The notes below the pieces were generated by a model. The model saw only the letters and a program-made list of their open reading frames with translations. It did no database searches and was not told the origin of the DNA. Position numbers and translations under genes: made by a program. Below are positions 16,584 through 25,131 of a DNA stretch of 45,256 nucleotides, in pieces. The stretch lies in the NCBI GenBank assembly GCA_900754475.1, contig CAAECY010000019.1, positions 1 through 45,256 on the forward strand, given 5' to 3'. The DNA is from an uncultured Sutterella sp. (GTDB lineage Bacteria > Pseudomonadota > Gammaproteobacteria > Burkholderiales > Burkholderiaceae_F). Each line of letters begins with the position of its first letter. The first letter of the stretch is position 1.

Positions 16584-17411
16584 TTAGTGGAACCAGGCCT
16601 TGTCGGCGGGGAGTTCGTAGCGCTGGGCTTCCTGACCGTTGGCCACCTGTTCGGCGCCGATCGAGTAGTTCGTCCAGATCGTGATCGAACCCATGACGAT
16701 CATGAGGAGAGCAACGCCGAGCATGGTCTTGCGAAGGCCGGCACGGTCGCCCTGACGCTGGTCGATGATGTCGCGTTCGGGGTTCTTCGCGAAGATGTCC
16801 CACTTAACGGCGAGACGGTAGAGACCGATCATGCCGTGGAGTTCCGTCACGACGAGGAAGATGAACGTGTAGAGCAGACCGTTGTGGTAGGTGTGCACGC
16901 CGATGAGGTTCGGGTCGAAGCCGCCCGGGTTCGTGAGCATGCTCATGAGATGCGGGAACACCAGGAGGAAGAGGAGGAAGGCCGTAACGAGCTGAACCAT
17001 CCAGAGGGTCGTGTCTTCGTGACGGAGAAGGCGATAGTGAGCCTTGATGTCACGGCACTGACGGTAGGAGGTCGGGAAGCGACGCAGGGCGCACAGAGCG
17101 TGGATCACGACGCAAACGAAGATGAAGCCGACGAAAACGACGTGCATCCAGAGGTGTTCTTCACCGTTGATGAAGGCGCCGCCCGAGGTTTCGATGAGGT
17201 TCGCGAAGAGGTCCTTGCCGAAGTTCACGGAGCTCGTGAACGCCATGTGGCAGAAGAGGAAAAGACCGAGGATGAGGCCGGTAACGGACTGAGCGACGTC
17301 GCAGAGGGCGAGGTACTTGCTGCGGCGCTTCGCATCCTTGAGGCCGACGCCCCAGACGTTTTCGGTCGCGGTCGGGGTGTTGCTGTACTTGACGGAATCA
17401 GGGGTCGTCAT
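16584..17411 (-). CDS. frdC: diheme cytochrome b subunit of fumarate reductase / succinate dehydrogenase (Wolinella FrdC type)
   Basis: 275 residues with five membrane helices. It anchors the fumarate reductase in the inner membrane and passes electrons from menaquinol. Four candidate heme histidines, His55, His104, His154 and His192, are spaced 49, 50 and 38 apart; in Wolinella succinogenes FrdC (His44, 93, 143, 182) the spacing is 49, 50, 39. Glu190, two before the last histidine (VTELHGMIGLYR), matches Glu180 of the Wolinella E-pathway for transmembrane proton transfer. The flavoprotein and iron-sulfur genes (frdA, frdB), normally directly downstream, are missing: a terminator follows instead. 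Confidence 0.9.
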   Translation of the reverse strand: MTTPDSVKYSNTPTATENVWGVGLKDAKRRSKYLALCDVAQSVTGLILGLFLFCHMAFTSSVNFGKDLFANLIETSGGAFINGEEHLWMHVVFVGFIFVCVVIHALCALRRFPTSYRQCRDIKAHYRLLRHEDTTLWMVQLVTAFLLFLLVFPHLMSMLTNPGGFDPNLIGVHTYHNGLLYTFIFLVVTELHGMIGLYRLAVKWDIFAKNPERDIIDQRQGDRAGLRKTMLGVALLMIVMGSITIWTNYSIGAEQVANGQEAQRYELPADKAWFH

Positions 17412-17780
17412 GATGACTGGTCCTAGAAGGTTTGGTCGGTAAAGGGAAAAGGGTCGCGCAACAAGGAAAGCTCCGGGAATGCGCGTAATTCGTTCGGGAG
17501 TAATGATGCTCCTTTAAGTTGCGGATAAGAAGAGCAAAGCGCCGGAAGCAAGGCGTCGAAGCAGAAAATTTTTCGGAGAACGCCGCGAAAAATACCCCAA
17601 AGTGAGTAGAAATTGTCAGAATTTGCTTAAAATGTAAGCGGTAACCAGGTAAAAACCCTTAAAACCATGGTTGCAAAAACGTCGCAAAAAATCGATTCTG
17701 GAAATAAGTATAAATACGTAACTTTTCCGGGAAGGGAGCGCCGACCGCGCGCAGAGGCGTACGAAATAAACGAACGACCG
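17412..17780. other. intergenic region, no gene seen
   Basis: About 370 AT-richer bases between frdC and the upp terminator. They must hold the frdC promoter. On the minus strand CTGACA (about 17613) and TATTTT (about 17589) are 19 apart, only a fair match. A small inverted repeat, GCTTA-aaatg-TAAGC (17625-17639), lies just upstream. I found no FNR-type TTGAT-N4-ATCAA box. Confidence 0.4.
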
Positions 17781-17786
17781 AAAAAA

Positions 17787-17819
17787 CGAAACCCCCGAAG
17801 GGTTCTCCTTCGGGGGTTT
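17787..17819 (-). terminator. terminator of upp
   Basis: Arms 17789-17801 and 17807-17819 form a perfect 13-bp stem. On the minus strand CGTTTTTTCGG follows. Confidence 0.9.
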
Positions 17820-17855
17820 GTTCGAAGTCGGAGCGCTCGTCGGGAGAGCGTCGTC

Positions 17856-18503
17856 TTACTTGGTGCCGAAGATGCGGTCGCCCGCGTCGCCGAGACCCGG
17901 AACGATGTAGGCGTTCTCGTCGAGGTGGTCGTCGAGCGCCGCCACGTAGAGGTCGACGTCGGGGTGAAGTTCCTGGAAGACGCCGACCCCTTCGGGGGCG
18001 GCCACGAGCGCCATGAAGCGGATGTGGTCGCCGGGGACGCCGCGCTTCTTGAGGACGTCGACGGCGTGAGCGGCGGAGTTCCCGGTCGCGAGCATCGGGT
18101 CGACGAGGATGAACGTGCGGTCTTCGAGTTCGGGGAGGCGAACGAGGTATTCGACCGGCATCTTGTTCTCGTCGCGGTAAAGACCGATGTGACCGACGCG
18201 GGCCGAGGGCATGAGAAGAAGGAGCCCGTCGGTCATGCCGAGACCGGCGCGCAGCACCGGGACGATCACGCACTTCTTGCCCTTCATGAAGGGGGCCTTG
18301 AAGGAGGTGAGCGGCGTTTCGATTTCTTCGTAGTCGATCGGGAAGTCGCGCGTAAGCTCGAACCCCATCAGCATGGCGATTTCCTTCAGGAGTTCGCGGA
18401 AGTCGCGCGTCGACGTGTTCTTGTCGCGCATGAGCGAGAGCTTGTGCTGCACGAGCGGATGGTCGACGATGTGAAGACGGGGGAAGCGGAAGTCGGTCTG
18501 CAT
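17856..18503 (-). CDS. upp: uracil phosphoribosyltransferase
   Basis: 215 residues. It salvages uracil by joining it to PRPP to give UMP. Seen: VPVLRAGLGM, GHIGLYRDE, the PRPP loop LVDPMLATGNSA (usually DPMLATGGS) and the C-terminal LGDAGDRIFGTK. ATG 18503 begins the conserved fold and has GGGAGA 9 bases before it; the frame is open further upstream. A -10 TATAAT lies at 18557-18552 on the minus strand. Single gene with its own terminator. Confidence 0.95.
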   Translation of the reverse strand: MQTDFRFPRLHIVDHPLVQHKLSLMRDKNTSTRDFRELLKEIAMLMGFELTRDFPIDYEEIETPLTSFKAPFMKGKKCVIVPVLRAGLGMTDGLLLLMPSARVGHIGLYRDENKMPVEYLVRLPELEDRTFILVDPMLATGNSAAHAVDVLKKRGVPGDHIRFMALVAAPEGVGVFQELHPDVDLYVAALDDHLDENAYIVPGLGDAGDRIFGTK

Positions 18504-18551
18504 GAGTGAGAATCTCCCAGAAGCGTCCAAAGGAAATCGATACGGCCTGTT

Positions 18552-18557
18552 ATTATA
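18552..18557 (-). promoter_or_regulatory. -10 element of upp
   Basis: Consensus TATAAT on the minus strand, about 49 bases before the upp ATG. The -35 region (TAGTGC at 17-base spacing) is poor. Confidence 0.5.
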
Positions 18558-18633
18558 GATTTGTCGCCTCGGGAGCACTATCGTCGTGCGCCGAACGCCC
18601 GAAGGGGCGTGCGTTTAGTTTTAGGAGAGAAAA

Positions 18634-19203
18634 TTGAAGTTCCGAACCGTTGGGATGTTGCTCGTCCTCATCGTTCTTGCCGTGTTCCTCATCATCAACT
18701 GGGGGGCGCTCTCCCAAGTGACGACCGTGAACCTCGTCTATACCGAGATTCAGGCTCCGCTCGGCATCCTGGTCGTGGGCGGCTTCGGCATCGTGGTTCT
18801 GCTTCTCGCCGTCTATACCGTCTGGCAGCAGGCGAGCATGATGATGGAGTTGCGCGCGGCCTACAAAGAAGCCCGCGCCGCCCGTCAGGTGGCCGAAGAC
18901 GCCGACAAGAGCCGCGTGGCGGAAATTCGTACGGAGTTCGCCGCTCGTCTGGATAAGCTCGAAACGCTCCTCACGGATCGCACGGACGAACTTCTGCAGA
19001 TGACGCGCGATCGCAACGCCGCCTTCGAAAAGCGCCTCGACGCGCTCGCGGAAGCGCAGGAGCGCCGTCAGACGGAAGCGCAGACGAAGCTTTCCGACAC
19101 GCTCGGCGAACTTGAAAAGCGCGTGCTCGCGGCGCTCCCCGCCCCGCGCGCCGAAGTGGTCGAAGAAGCGAAGAAGAAGGAAATCTTCGAAGACCTCTTC
19201 TGA
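18634..19203 (+). CDS. LapA-like (DUF1049) inner-membrane protein with coiled-coil tail
   Basis: 189 residues starting at TTG 18634; AGGAG six bases before it decides this start over ATG 18655. Two transmembrane helices (about 5-25 and 43-64) carry the LapA pattern, including FLIINWGALSQVTTVNL between them. A 120-residue cytosolic coiled coil rich in A, E, R and K follows, longer than in E. coli LapA (about 100 residues in all). E. coli LapA works with LapB on lipopolysaccharide export and LpxC turnover; no lapB is adjacent, so that role is inference. Confidence 0.75.
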   Translation: MKFRTVGMLLVLIVLAVFLIINWGALSQVTTVNLVYTEIQAPLGILVVGGFGIVVLLLAVYTVWQQASMMMELRAAYKEARAARQVAEDADKSRVAEIRTEFAARLDKLETLLTDRTDELLQMTRDRNAAFEKRLDALAEAQERRQTEAQTKLSDTLGELEKRVLAALPAPRAEVVEEAKKKEIFEDLF

Positions 19204-19227
19204 AGGCCCGAATAGAAACCGAATAAC

Positions 19228-19263
19228 GAAAAGCCCCGGACGTCGACCCGTCCGGGGCTTTTC
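19228..19263. terminator. bidirectional terminator between the lapA-like gene and fbp
   Basis: GAAAAGCCCCGGACG (19228-19242) pairs over 15 bases with 19249-19263. The stem ends in A and T runs on its two sides. Confidence 0.92.
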
Positions 19264-19332
19264 ATTTTCGGACGTTCTCGGCAAGGGGGGCGACGCACGG
19301 CCGCCCCTTTTGCCGAGGGAAGCGCTCGGGCG

Positions 19333-20349
19333 TTACTGCGCTTGGGCCGCGTCGGCTTCGCGGTGGTAGCCCGTCACGAGTTCGACTTCGTCGGCCGCGC
19401 CGAGGAAGACCGCCACGCGTTCGTGGATCTTCTGCGGCACGACGTCGAGAATCGGCATGCGGCCCGTCGTGGCGGCGCCGCCCGCATTTTCCATGAGCAT
19501 GGCCATCGGGTTGGCTTCGTACATGAGGCGCAGTTTCCCGGGCTTCGAGAGGTCGCGGTGGTCGCGCGGGTACATGAAGATGCCGCCGCGCTGCAGGATG
19601 CGGTGCACTTCGGCCACCATGGCGGCGATCCAGCGCATGTTGAAGTCCTTGCCGCGAACGCCCGTCTTGCCTTCGAGGAGTTCGGCAATGTAGCGCTTCA
19701 CGGGCGCTTCCCAGTGGCGCATGTTCGAGCAGTTGATGGCGAATTCCTTCGCTTCGCGCGCAACGCTCACGTTTTCCTGCGTGAGGAGGAACGTGCCCGT
19801 GGTCGGGTCGAGCGTGAACAGCACGACACCGCGACCGAACGTAAGAACGAGCTGCGTCTGCGGACCGTACATGCAGTAGCCCGCCGCCACCTGGTTGCGG
19901 CCCGACATGAGGAAGTCTTCGTCCGTGGCAACGCGCTTCGGGCGAACGGCGGGAAGGACCGAGAAGATCGAACCGATCGACACGTTGATGTCGATGTTGC
20001 TCGAGCCGTCGAGCGGGTCGAAGCAGATGAGGTAGGGACCGAGCGGAAGCTCTTCGGGCACGGACATCACGTGGTCGATTTCTTCGCTCACCATGCCGCA
20101 GACCGAACCCGAGCGGGCCACGGCTTCAACGAAGATGTCGTTGCTGATGACGTCGAGCTTCTTCTGGTCTTCGCCCTGAACGTTTTCCGTCCCGGCCAGA
20201 CCAAGGACGCCGGCAAGCGCGCCGTTGCGGACTTTGAAGCTGATTTCCTTGCAGGCTTCCGATACGCTCACGATGAGACGCGAGAGGACCGGGTCGAGGC
20301 CGTGAAGCGACTCTTCGCGGGCGAGGTACTGATGGAGCGACATGGACAC
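19333..20349 (-). CDS. fbp: fructose-1,6-bisphosphatase class I
   Basis: 338 residues. The gluconeogenic enzyme that removes the 1-phosphate of fructose 1,6-bisphosphate. Seen: EDQKKLDVISNDIF, the metal site VSEEID, the signature CFDPLDGSSNID and RGGIFMYPRD. GTG at 20349 has AAGGA 9 bases upstream, while the ATG two codons later would be 15 away, so GTG is preferred. Works with fba near 42 kb. Confidence 0.95.
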   Translation of the reverse strand: MSMSLHQYLAREESLHGLDPVLSRLIVSVSEACKEISFKVRNGALAGVLGLAGTENVQGEDQKKLDVISNDIFVEAVARSGSVCGMVSEEIDHVMSVPEELPLGPYLICFDPLDGSSNIDINVSIGSIFSVLPAVRPKRVATDEDFLMSGRNQVAAGYCMYGPQTQLVLTFGRGVVLFTLDPTTGTFLLTQENVSVAREAKEFAINCSNMRHWEAPVKRYIAELLEGKTGVRGKDFNMRWIAAMVAEVHRILQRGGIFMYPRDHRDLSKPGKLRLMYEANPMAMLMENAGGAATTGRMPILDVVPQKIHERVAVFLGAADEVELVTGYHREADAAQAQ

Positions 20350-20413
20350 GATGAAGATTCCTTTTGATGCTTGAGATGCTTGGGATGCTGTTGGAATGCC
20401 GACGATGGTTTTG

Positions 20414-20447
20414 AGGAATCGCTTCGCCGTCGTACGAAGCGATTCCT
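20414..20447. repeat. 13-bp hairpin between pepN and fbp
   Basis: AGGAATCGCTTCG (20414-20426) and its exact reverse complement (20435-20447) with an 8-base spacer. A second hairpin, GGGGAGGC/GCCTCCCC (20462-20479), lies between it and the pepN stop. Neither has a strong T-run on the minus strand; together they may end pepN transcription or shield its 3' end. Confidence 0.5.
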
Positions 20448-20493
20448 TCGAAGCGGGGGTCGGGGAGGCGTGCCTCCCCGAGAGCGAGCCGAC

Positions 20494-23172
20494 TCAGACG
20501 GGGTTGCCGAGCGTCTTTTCGATCACCTCGAGGACGTTCGGGGAGAGCTCGTCCTTGCGCGAATAAACGAACTGCAGCGCGTCGTACATCTGGCGCGAGA
20601 GCGCGGGCGTGTAGCGGCGCCAGTTCTCAAGCGCGCGGGCGACGCGGGCCGCCACGTGCGGGTTGATGCGGTTGAGTTCGAGAACGATCTCGGACCAGAA
20701 GCGGTAGCCCGAACCGTCGACCGCGTGGAATTCGGCCGCGTTCTGCGTGAAGAACGCAAGAAGGAGCGCATAGACGTTGTTCGGGTTCTTGATCGAGAAG
20801 AAGTTCGTCTGCATCAGCTCGCGGACGCGCTCGAGCACGGGTTCTTCGCCCGGGAAGAGCGAGGCGGTCGCCTGGATCGTGAGCCACTTGTTGATGAGCA
20901 AGGGCTCGGCGTACCACTCGCGCAGCGCCTCGACCGCCATGTCCTGCTTCGCGGGCGACTGCGAATTCACCATGTGTTGCAAGGCGGCGAGCTTGTCGGT
21001 GAGGTTGTCGGCCGTGTTGAACTGGTCGCGCAGCGCGATGGTCGCGCGCGGATTGCCGGAAGCGTGAGCGTAGCCGAGGGCGAGATTCTTGAGCGCGCGT
21101 CGGCCGGCGCTTTCCGGATCGGGCGAGTAGACGCCGGGCGTGCGGTTCGCGTCGACCGTTTCAAGGAACTTCGTGATCCAGCGCTTGCCGATCGCCGCGC
21201 GCACGTATTCGCGCGCGTAGTGCACGGCCTGCGGATCGATGAGGGGTTCGCGCTCGGAGACGAGCCGCTCGCTCGGGAGCTCCAACGCCACGGCCTTGAA
21301 GGCGGGCGAGAGGTCCGGGGCCGAAAGGAGTTCGCCGACGACGTTCAAAAAGAGCGGGTCGACGTCCTTCGGTTCGTGCGTAAGCTTCGCGCGCACCTGC
21401 GCGTGCAACGTGCGCAGCATCAGCTCGTTCATCGCGTCCCAGCGGTTGAAGGGGTCGCCGTCGCGCGTGGCGAGGAAGGCGAGCGTCGCGTCGTCGTAGT
21501 CGGCCTCGAGAATGACGGGCGCCGCAAAACCGCGGTTGAGCGAGGGCACCGGGCAGGCGGGAAGACCCGCAAACACCCATTCGTGGTGCGTTTCGCGCAG
21601 TTCGAGCATGCGCGTGCCGGGAGCGGGCGCTTCGTCTTCTTCAATCAACTGCACGGGCATTTCCGCGCCCGTCGTCGGGTCGAGAAGCGCCACGGGGAAG
21701 GGAATGAGGAACGGACGCTTGATGGGCTGCCCGGGCGTGGCGGGCGTCGTCTGCGTCGCGCTCAGCGTGAAGGTGTGGTTCACGTCGTCCCAACGGGTTT
21801 CGACCTTCACGCGGGGGGTGCCCGCCTGCGAGAACCAGAGGGCGAACTGACCGAGGTCGCGCCCGGCGGCCTCCTGCATGGCTTCGAGGAACGCTTCGAG
21901 CGTGGCGGCGCCGCCGTCGTTCTTCGCGATGTAGAGATCGAACCCGCGACGGAACGTCTCGCGACCGAGCAGCGTCTGAAGCATGCGGATCACTTCCGCA
22001 CCTTTCTCGTAGACGGTCATGGTGTAGAAGTTGTTGATGTCGAGGTAGCTCTCGGGGCGAATCGGGTGCGCCATCGGGCTCGCGTCTTCCGGGAACTGGT
22101 TCGTGCGCAGGAAGCGCACGTCCTTGATGCGCTGCACGGCGCGCGCGGACGCTTCCCCGAGCATGTCGGCGGAGAATTCCTGGTCGCGGAAGACCGTGAG
22201 CCCTTCCTTCAGGGCGAGCTGGAACCAGTCGCGCAGCGTCACGCGGTTGCCCGTCCAGTTGTGGAAGTATTCGTGACCCACCACGGATTCGACGCGCAGG
22301 TAGTCGTCGTCGGTCGCGACTTTCGGGTTGGCGAGGGCGCAACGGGCGTTGAAGATGTTGAGGCCCTTATTCTCCATGGCGCCGAAATTGAAGTCGTTCG
22401 TCGCGACGATGCGGAAGCCGTCGAGGTCGAGCTCGAGCCCCCAGCGTTCTTCGTCCCAACGGATGGACTTCTTCAGGCTTTCGAGCGTGTGCGCGGTCTT
22501 TTCGAGGTCCTGCGGTTCGACCCAGATCTCAAGCGAAGCCTGACGGCCGTCCTTGAGCGGGAAGATTTCGCTGCGGCACACGAGCTTGCCCGCCACGAGC
22601 GCGAAGAGGTACGAGGGCTTCGGGAACGGGTCGACCCAGAGGGCGTAGTGACGCCCGTCGCCGAGGTCCTTCTCTTCCATGCGGTTGCCGTTCGAGAGAA
22701 GAATCGGGTAAAGGTCCTTCGGCGCGCGAATCGCCACGGTGTAGCGGGCGAGCACGTCGGGGCGGTCGAGGAAGTACGTGATGCGGCGGAAACCTTCCGA
22801 CTCGCACTGACTCATGAGGTTGCCGCCCGAGACGTAGATGCCCGAGAGGGCGGTGTTCTGCACGGGGCTGAAGCGGTTGACGATCGAAATCGTGCTTTCG
22901 CCCACGATGTTCGGAATCGTGAGCGCCGTCGGCGACACGTCGTACTCCGTTTCGCTCAGGAGGCGGCCGTTCACCGTCACGCTCACGAGCGTGAGTTCTT
23001 CGCCGTTGAGCACCAGGGGCGCGCCCTTTTCGGTGCTCTGGGGGTTGGGCACGACGTGCATCGTGTTGGTGACGCCGGTGCTCTCCGGGTCGAGATCGAA
23101 CTCGAGTTTGACGGTGTCGATGAGGTGCGTCGGGACGCGGTAGTCGGAACGATGAATCGTAGTCTTGGCCAT
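20494..23172 (-). CDS. pepN: aminopeptidase N (M1 family)
   Basis: 892 residues, close to E. coli PepN (870). A cytosolic zinc enzyme that trims N-terminal residues from peptides. The substrate-binding GAMEN lies at 264-268; the zinc site HEYFH at 300-304 is followed by the third ligand Glu323 in LKEGLTVFRDQE. The C-terminal superhelical domain is complete. ATG 23172 begins the conserved start MAKTTIHRSDYR; the ribosome site is weak. Single gene. Confidence 0.96.
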   Translation of the reverse strand: MAKTTIHRSDYRVPTHLIDTVKLEFDLDPESTGVTNTMHVVPNPQSTEKGAPLVLNGEELTLVSVTVNGRLLSETEYDVSPTALTIPNIVGESTISIVNRFSPVQNTALSGIYVSGGNLMSQCESEGFRRITYFLDRPDVLARYTVAIRAPKDLYPILLSNGNRMEEKDLGDGRHYALWVDPFPKPSYLFALVAGKLVCRSEIFPLKDGRQASLEIWVEPQDLEKTAHTLESLKKSIRWDEERWGLELDLDGFRIVATNDFNFGAMENKGLNIFNARCALANPKVATDDDYLRVESVVGHEYFHNWTGNRVTLRDWFQLALKEGLTVFRDQEFSADMLGEASARAVQRIKDVRFLRTNQFPEDASPMAHPIRPESYLDINNFYTMTVYEKGAEVIRMLQTLLGRETFRRGFDLYIAKNDGGAATLEAFLEAMQEAAGRDLGQFALWFSQAGTPRVKVETRWDDVNHTFTLSATQTTPATPGQPIKRPFLIPFPVALLDPTTGAEMPVQLIEEDEAPAPGTRMLELRETHHEWVFAGLPACPVPSLNRGFAAPVILEADYDDATLAFLATRDGDPFNRWDAMNELMLRTLHAQVRAKLTHEPKDVDPLFLNVVGELLSAPDLSPAFKAVALELPSERLVSEREPLIDPQAVHYAREYVRAAIGKRWITKFLETVDANRTPGVYSPDPESAGRRALKNLALGYAHASGNPRATIALRDQFNTADNLTDKLAALQHMVNSQSPAKQDMAVEALREWYAEPLLINKWLTIQATASLFPGEEPVLERVRELMQTNFFSIKNPNNVYALLLAFFTQNAAEFHAVDGSGYRFWSEIVLELNRINPHVAARVARALENWRRYTPALSRQMYDALQFVYSRKDELSPNVLEVIEKTLGNPV

Positions 23173-23282
23173 GGCGTAAGAGATTCGTGGAAGTGGCCCG
23201 GCGCAACGTCGGCCGGGCGTGCGGTTTCTCGATTTTAGACCGAGTACCGCCCGCCGACTTCGACCGAAGGGGGCGAAAACAA

Positions 23283-23314
23283 AAAATCCCGAAGCGTTTC
23301 CGCTTCGGGATTTT
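23283..23314 (-). terminator. terminator of the tetraheme cytochrome gene
   Basis: Arms 23283-23296 and 23301-23314 form a perfect 14-bp stem over a 4-base loop; TTGTTTTCG follows on the minus strand. Confidence 0.9.
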
Positions 23315-23341
23315 CAGGAAATGTTCCGAACGGGCCGAGAA

Positions 23342-23953
23342 TTACTTCTTGGCGGGTTCTTCCGTCTTGGCGACGAGGTCTTCCATGCCGAGGCCCGTGT
23401 AGTCATGGCCGGCCGTCGGATGGCAGGCAAGGCAGTCGACCTTCTTTTCGGCGTCGGGGCCCATGCCCTTGTGGATGGCGGCAACCAGCGGCTTCTTCGG
23501 GTTGTACATCTTTTCAACTTCGTGGCAGCCGCGGCAGGCGGAGAAGTTGCGGTCGATCATCTGCTGATGAACGGCTTCGGCCATGTGGGGACGCTTTTCG
23601 ATCTGCTTTTCGACCGTGCTGAGCGAGCCCTGGATCTGACCGATGAGCGAGACGGAACCGGCGTGAGCCTTGTCGAGGAGGAGAGCCACGTAGTCGATCG
23701 GGCCGACGTGTTCATTCGAGTGGTTCTTCAGGTGGCAGTCCGAGCAGCCGGCCGTGGCGCCGGAAGCCGTACGGAAGTGCTGGCCCTTCTGGTAGGCCTG
23801 GTAGGTCACCGTCATCGAGTGGCAGAATTCGCCGCAGAACTTCGGCGTGCCGGCCCAATGCACGACGCTCGTCAGAACGCCGACAAACACGATGCCGACC
23901 ACGACGCCGATCAGGCAGATGCCGGCGAGATACCATTTGCTGTTCTTTTCCAT
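23342..23953 (-). CDS. membrane-anchored tetraheme cytochrome c, NapC/NirT/NrfH family
   Basis: 203 residues. One N-terminal membrane helix (about 8-30) anchors a periplasmic domain that takes electrons from quinol and hands them to a soluble reductase. Four heme sites: C40-GEF-C44-H45, which is CX3CH, then three normal CXXCH at 70-74, 140-144 and 174-178. Met47 after the first site fits the methionine ligand known from NrfH. No partner reductase is adjacent, so the electron acceptor is unknown. AAGG precedes ATG. A perfect FNR box lies 170 bases upstream. Confidence 0.88.
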   Translation of the reverse strand: MEKNSKWYLAGICLIGVVVGIVFVGVLTSVVHWAGTPKFCGEFCHSMTVTYQAYQKGQHFRTASGATAGCSDCHLKNHSNEHVGPIDYVALLLDKAHAGSVSLIGQIQGSLSTVEKQIEKRPHMAEAVHQQMIDRNFSACRGCHEVEKMYNPKKPLVAAIHKGMGPDAEKKVDCLACHPTAGHDYTGLGMEDLVAKTEEPAKK

Positions 23954-24122
23954 TTGGATGAACCTTCATGAATAACCTCCGGGCTTGCAACCGGAGCGAA
24001 CCGGCGAGGCGCGTGGAGGCGGGGTCTGTTTTTCTGAGGATTCTGCGGTCGGGCTTCAAAGAAGCGATCACAAGGCAAGGTGCAATATTATGGGCAAATG
24101 TGTAAAGAAGGGAAACAGTAGA

Positions 24123-24136
24123 TTGATCGAAATCAA
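24123..24136. promoter_or_regulatory. FNR/Anr-type box TTGAT-CGAA-ATCAA
   Basis: Exact match to the TTGAT-N4-ATCAA consensus. The only downstream gene is the leftward tetraheme cytochrome. A -10-like CATAAT lies on the minus strand at 24092-24087, with box centre about 40 bases upstream of it, somewhat farther than the classic -41.5 arrangement. Suggests induction without oxygen. Confidence 0.75.
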
Positions 24137-24224
24137 TCGCAAGATGAAAATTCGTTAAGAAAAACCGAATACCTACCGCAGAATAGGGAAGAATACTCAG
24201 ATTTTTCCGGGCCGATTACCGACT

Positions 24225-25034
24225 TTAGGACGTGAGGCCGATGACGATGGCCGACGGGGAAATGGAGGCGACGGCCTTCTGATTCATGTGCAGGCCGTGG
24301 TTGCGTTTCGCAAACCCGACGATGACAAGACCCGAAGGAAGACGCAGCGAACACTCGCCCCCCTTCGCGGCGCGCTCGCTTCGGATCACTTCGCCGACCA
24401 ACTGATTTTCGGGGCGCTTTTCGCCCGAGGGGTTGTCGCCCCCGTGCGTTTCTTTGGGGAAGTCCGCCGTGATTTCGACGCCCGTCGCCTTCGTGAGCGC
24501 AAGGACCGACTTCCCTTCGGCAAGCCCCAGGAGCTGAGCGGACTCCTTCGTAACGGAGGCGCGCAAGAGGTGCGTGTCGTCGATGCGAAGCGTCAACCGC
24601 ACGAGCGCCGAGCCGATCTTCATCTTGACGATCGTGGCGGGGAACTGATTGCGTAGCGACGTCTGAAGCGTCGTACTCCCGATACGCTCGAAAGCGTTCG
24701 ATCCGCGCGCCCGGAAGCGCGCGAGCACCTCGGCCCGGGCGCGTGCGAGTTCGTCGGCCAACTCCAGCACTTCTCGGCCCGTCGCCGAAAGCTTCGTGCC
24801 GCCCCCTCGGGCGCCGCCCACCACTTTTTCGACGAGCGGACCGCCCGCGAGGTTCCCGAGCGTCTCGATCGCCTGCCAGGCCGCTTTGTAACTCACGCCC
24901 GCGCCGCGGGCGGCCTGGGAAATCGATCCCACGTCGTCGATGCGCCGCAAAATGTCGATGCGCTTGTCGATTTGCTCGTTGAGAAGATCCGCGAGAAGGA
25001 TCGGGTTGGCGGTTCGGGCTTCGTCGGTTGCCAT
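24225..25034 (-). CDS. modE: molybdate-responsive transcriptional regulator ModE
   Basis: 269 residues (E. coli 262). The N-terminal winged helix-turn-helix of LysR type (IDDVGSISQAARGAGVSYKAAWQAIE, about 35-60) is followed by two Mop domains that bind molybdate (about 125-190 and 205-269). ModE with molybdate represses mod genes and adjusts molybdoenzyme genes. ATG 25034 is chosen because GAGG lies five bases before it; a GTG two codons earlier would lack room. Divergent from modABC across an operator-rich gap. Confidence 0.92.
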   Translation of the reverse strand: MATDEARTANPILLADLLNEQIDKRIDILRRIDDVGSISQAARGAGVSYKAAWQAIETLGNLAGGPLVEKVVGGARGGGTKLSATGREVLELADELARARAEVLARFRARGSNAFERIGSTTLQTSLRNQFPATIVKMKIGSALVRLTLRIDDTHLLRASVTKESAQLLGLAEGKSVLALTKATGVEITADFPKETHGGDNPSGEKRPENQLVGEVIRSERAAKGGECSLRLPSGLVIVGFAKRNHGLHMNQKAVASISPSAIVIGLTS

Positions 25035-25102
25035 GATCACCTCGAAAAGCGTTCGGTCTTGGGTAGGGTTTAAGGGGTAGGGATGGCCTTCCTTTCGGCG
25101 TA

Positions 25103-25131
25103 TTGCGAAAGCAAAACGCTTTCGCTATTCT
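25103..25131 (+). promoter_or_regulatory. modABC promoter
   Basis: TTGCGA (25103-25108) and TATTCT (25126-25131) with exactly 17 bases between. A perfect 8-base inverted repeat, GCGAAAGC-N5-GCTTTCGC (25105-25125), overlaps the -35 and spacer. Confidence 0.65.

Noticed and set aside
16584..17411. sdhC of succinate dehydrogenase
   Set aside because: Length, five helices and the four-histidine spacing fit the single-subunit diheme Wolinella type; SdhC is about 130 residues with one heme shared with SdhD.
20371..23238. A 955-codon open frame opposite pepN
   Set aside because: Antisense shadow of a complete M1 aminopeptidase with GAMEN and HEXXH sites.
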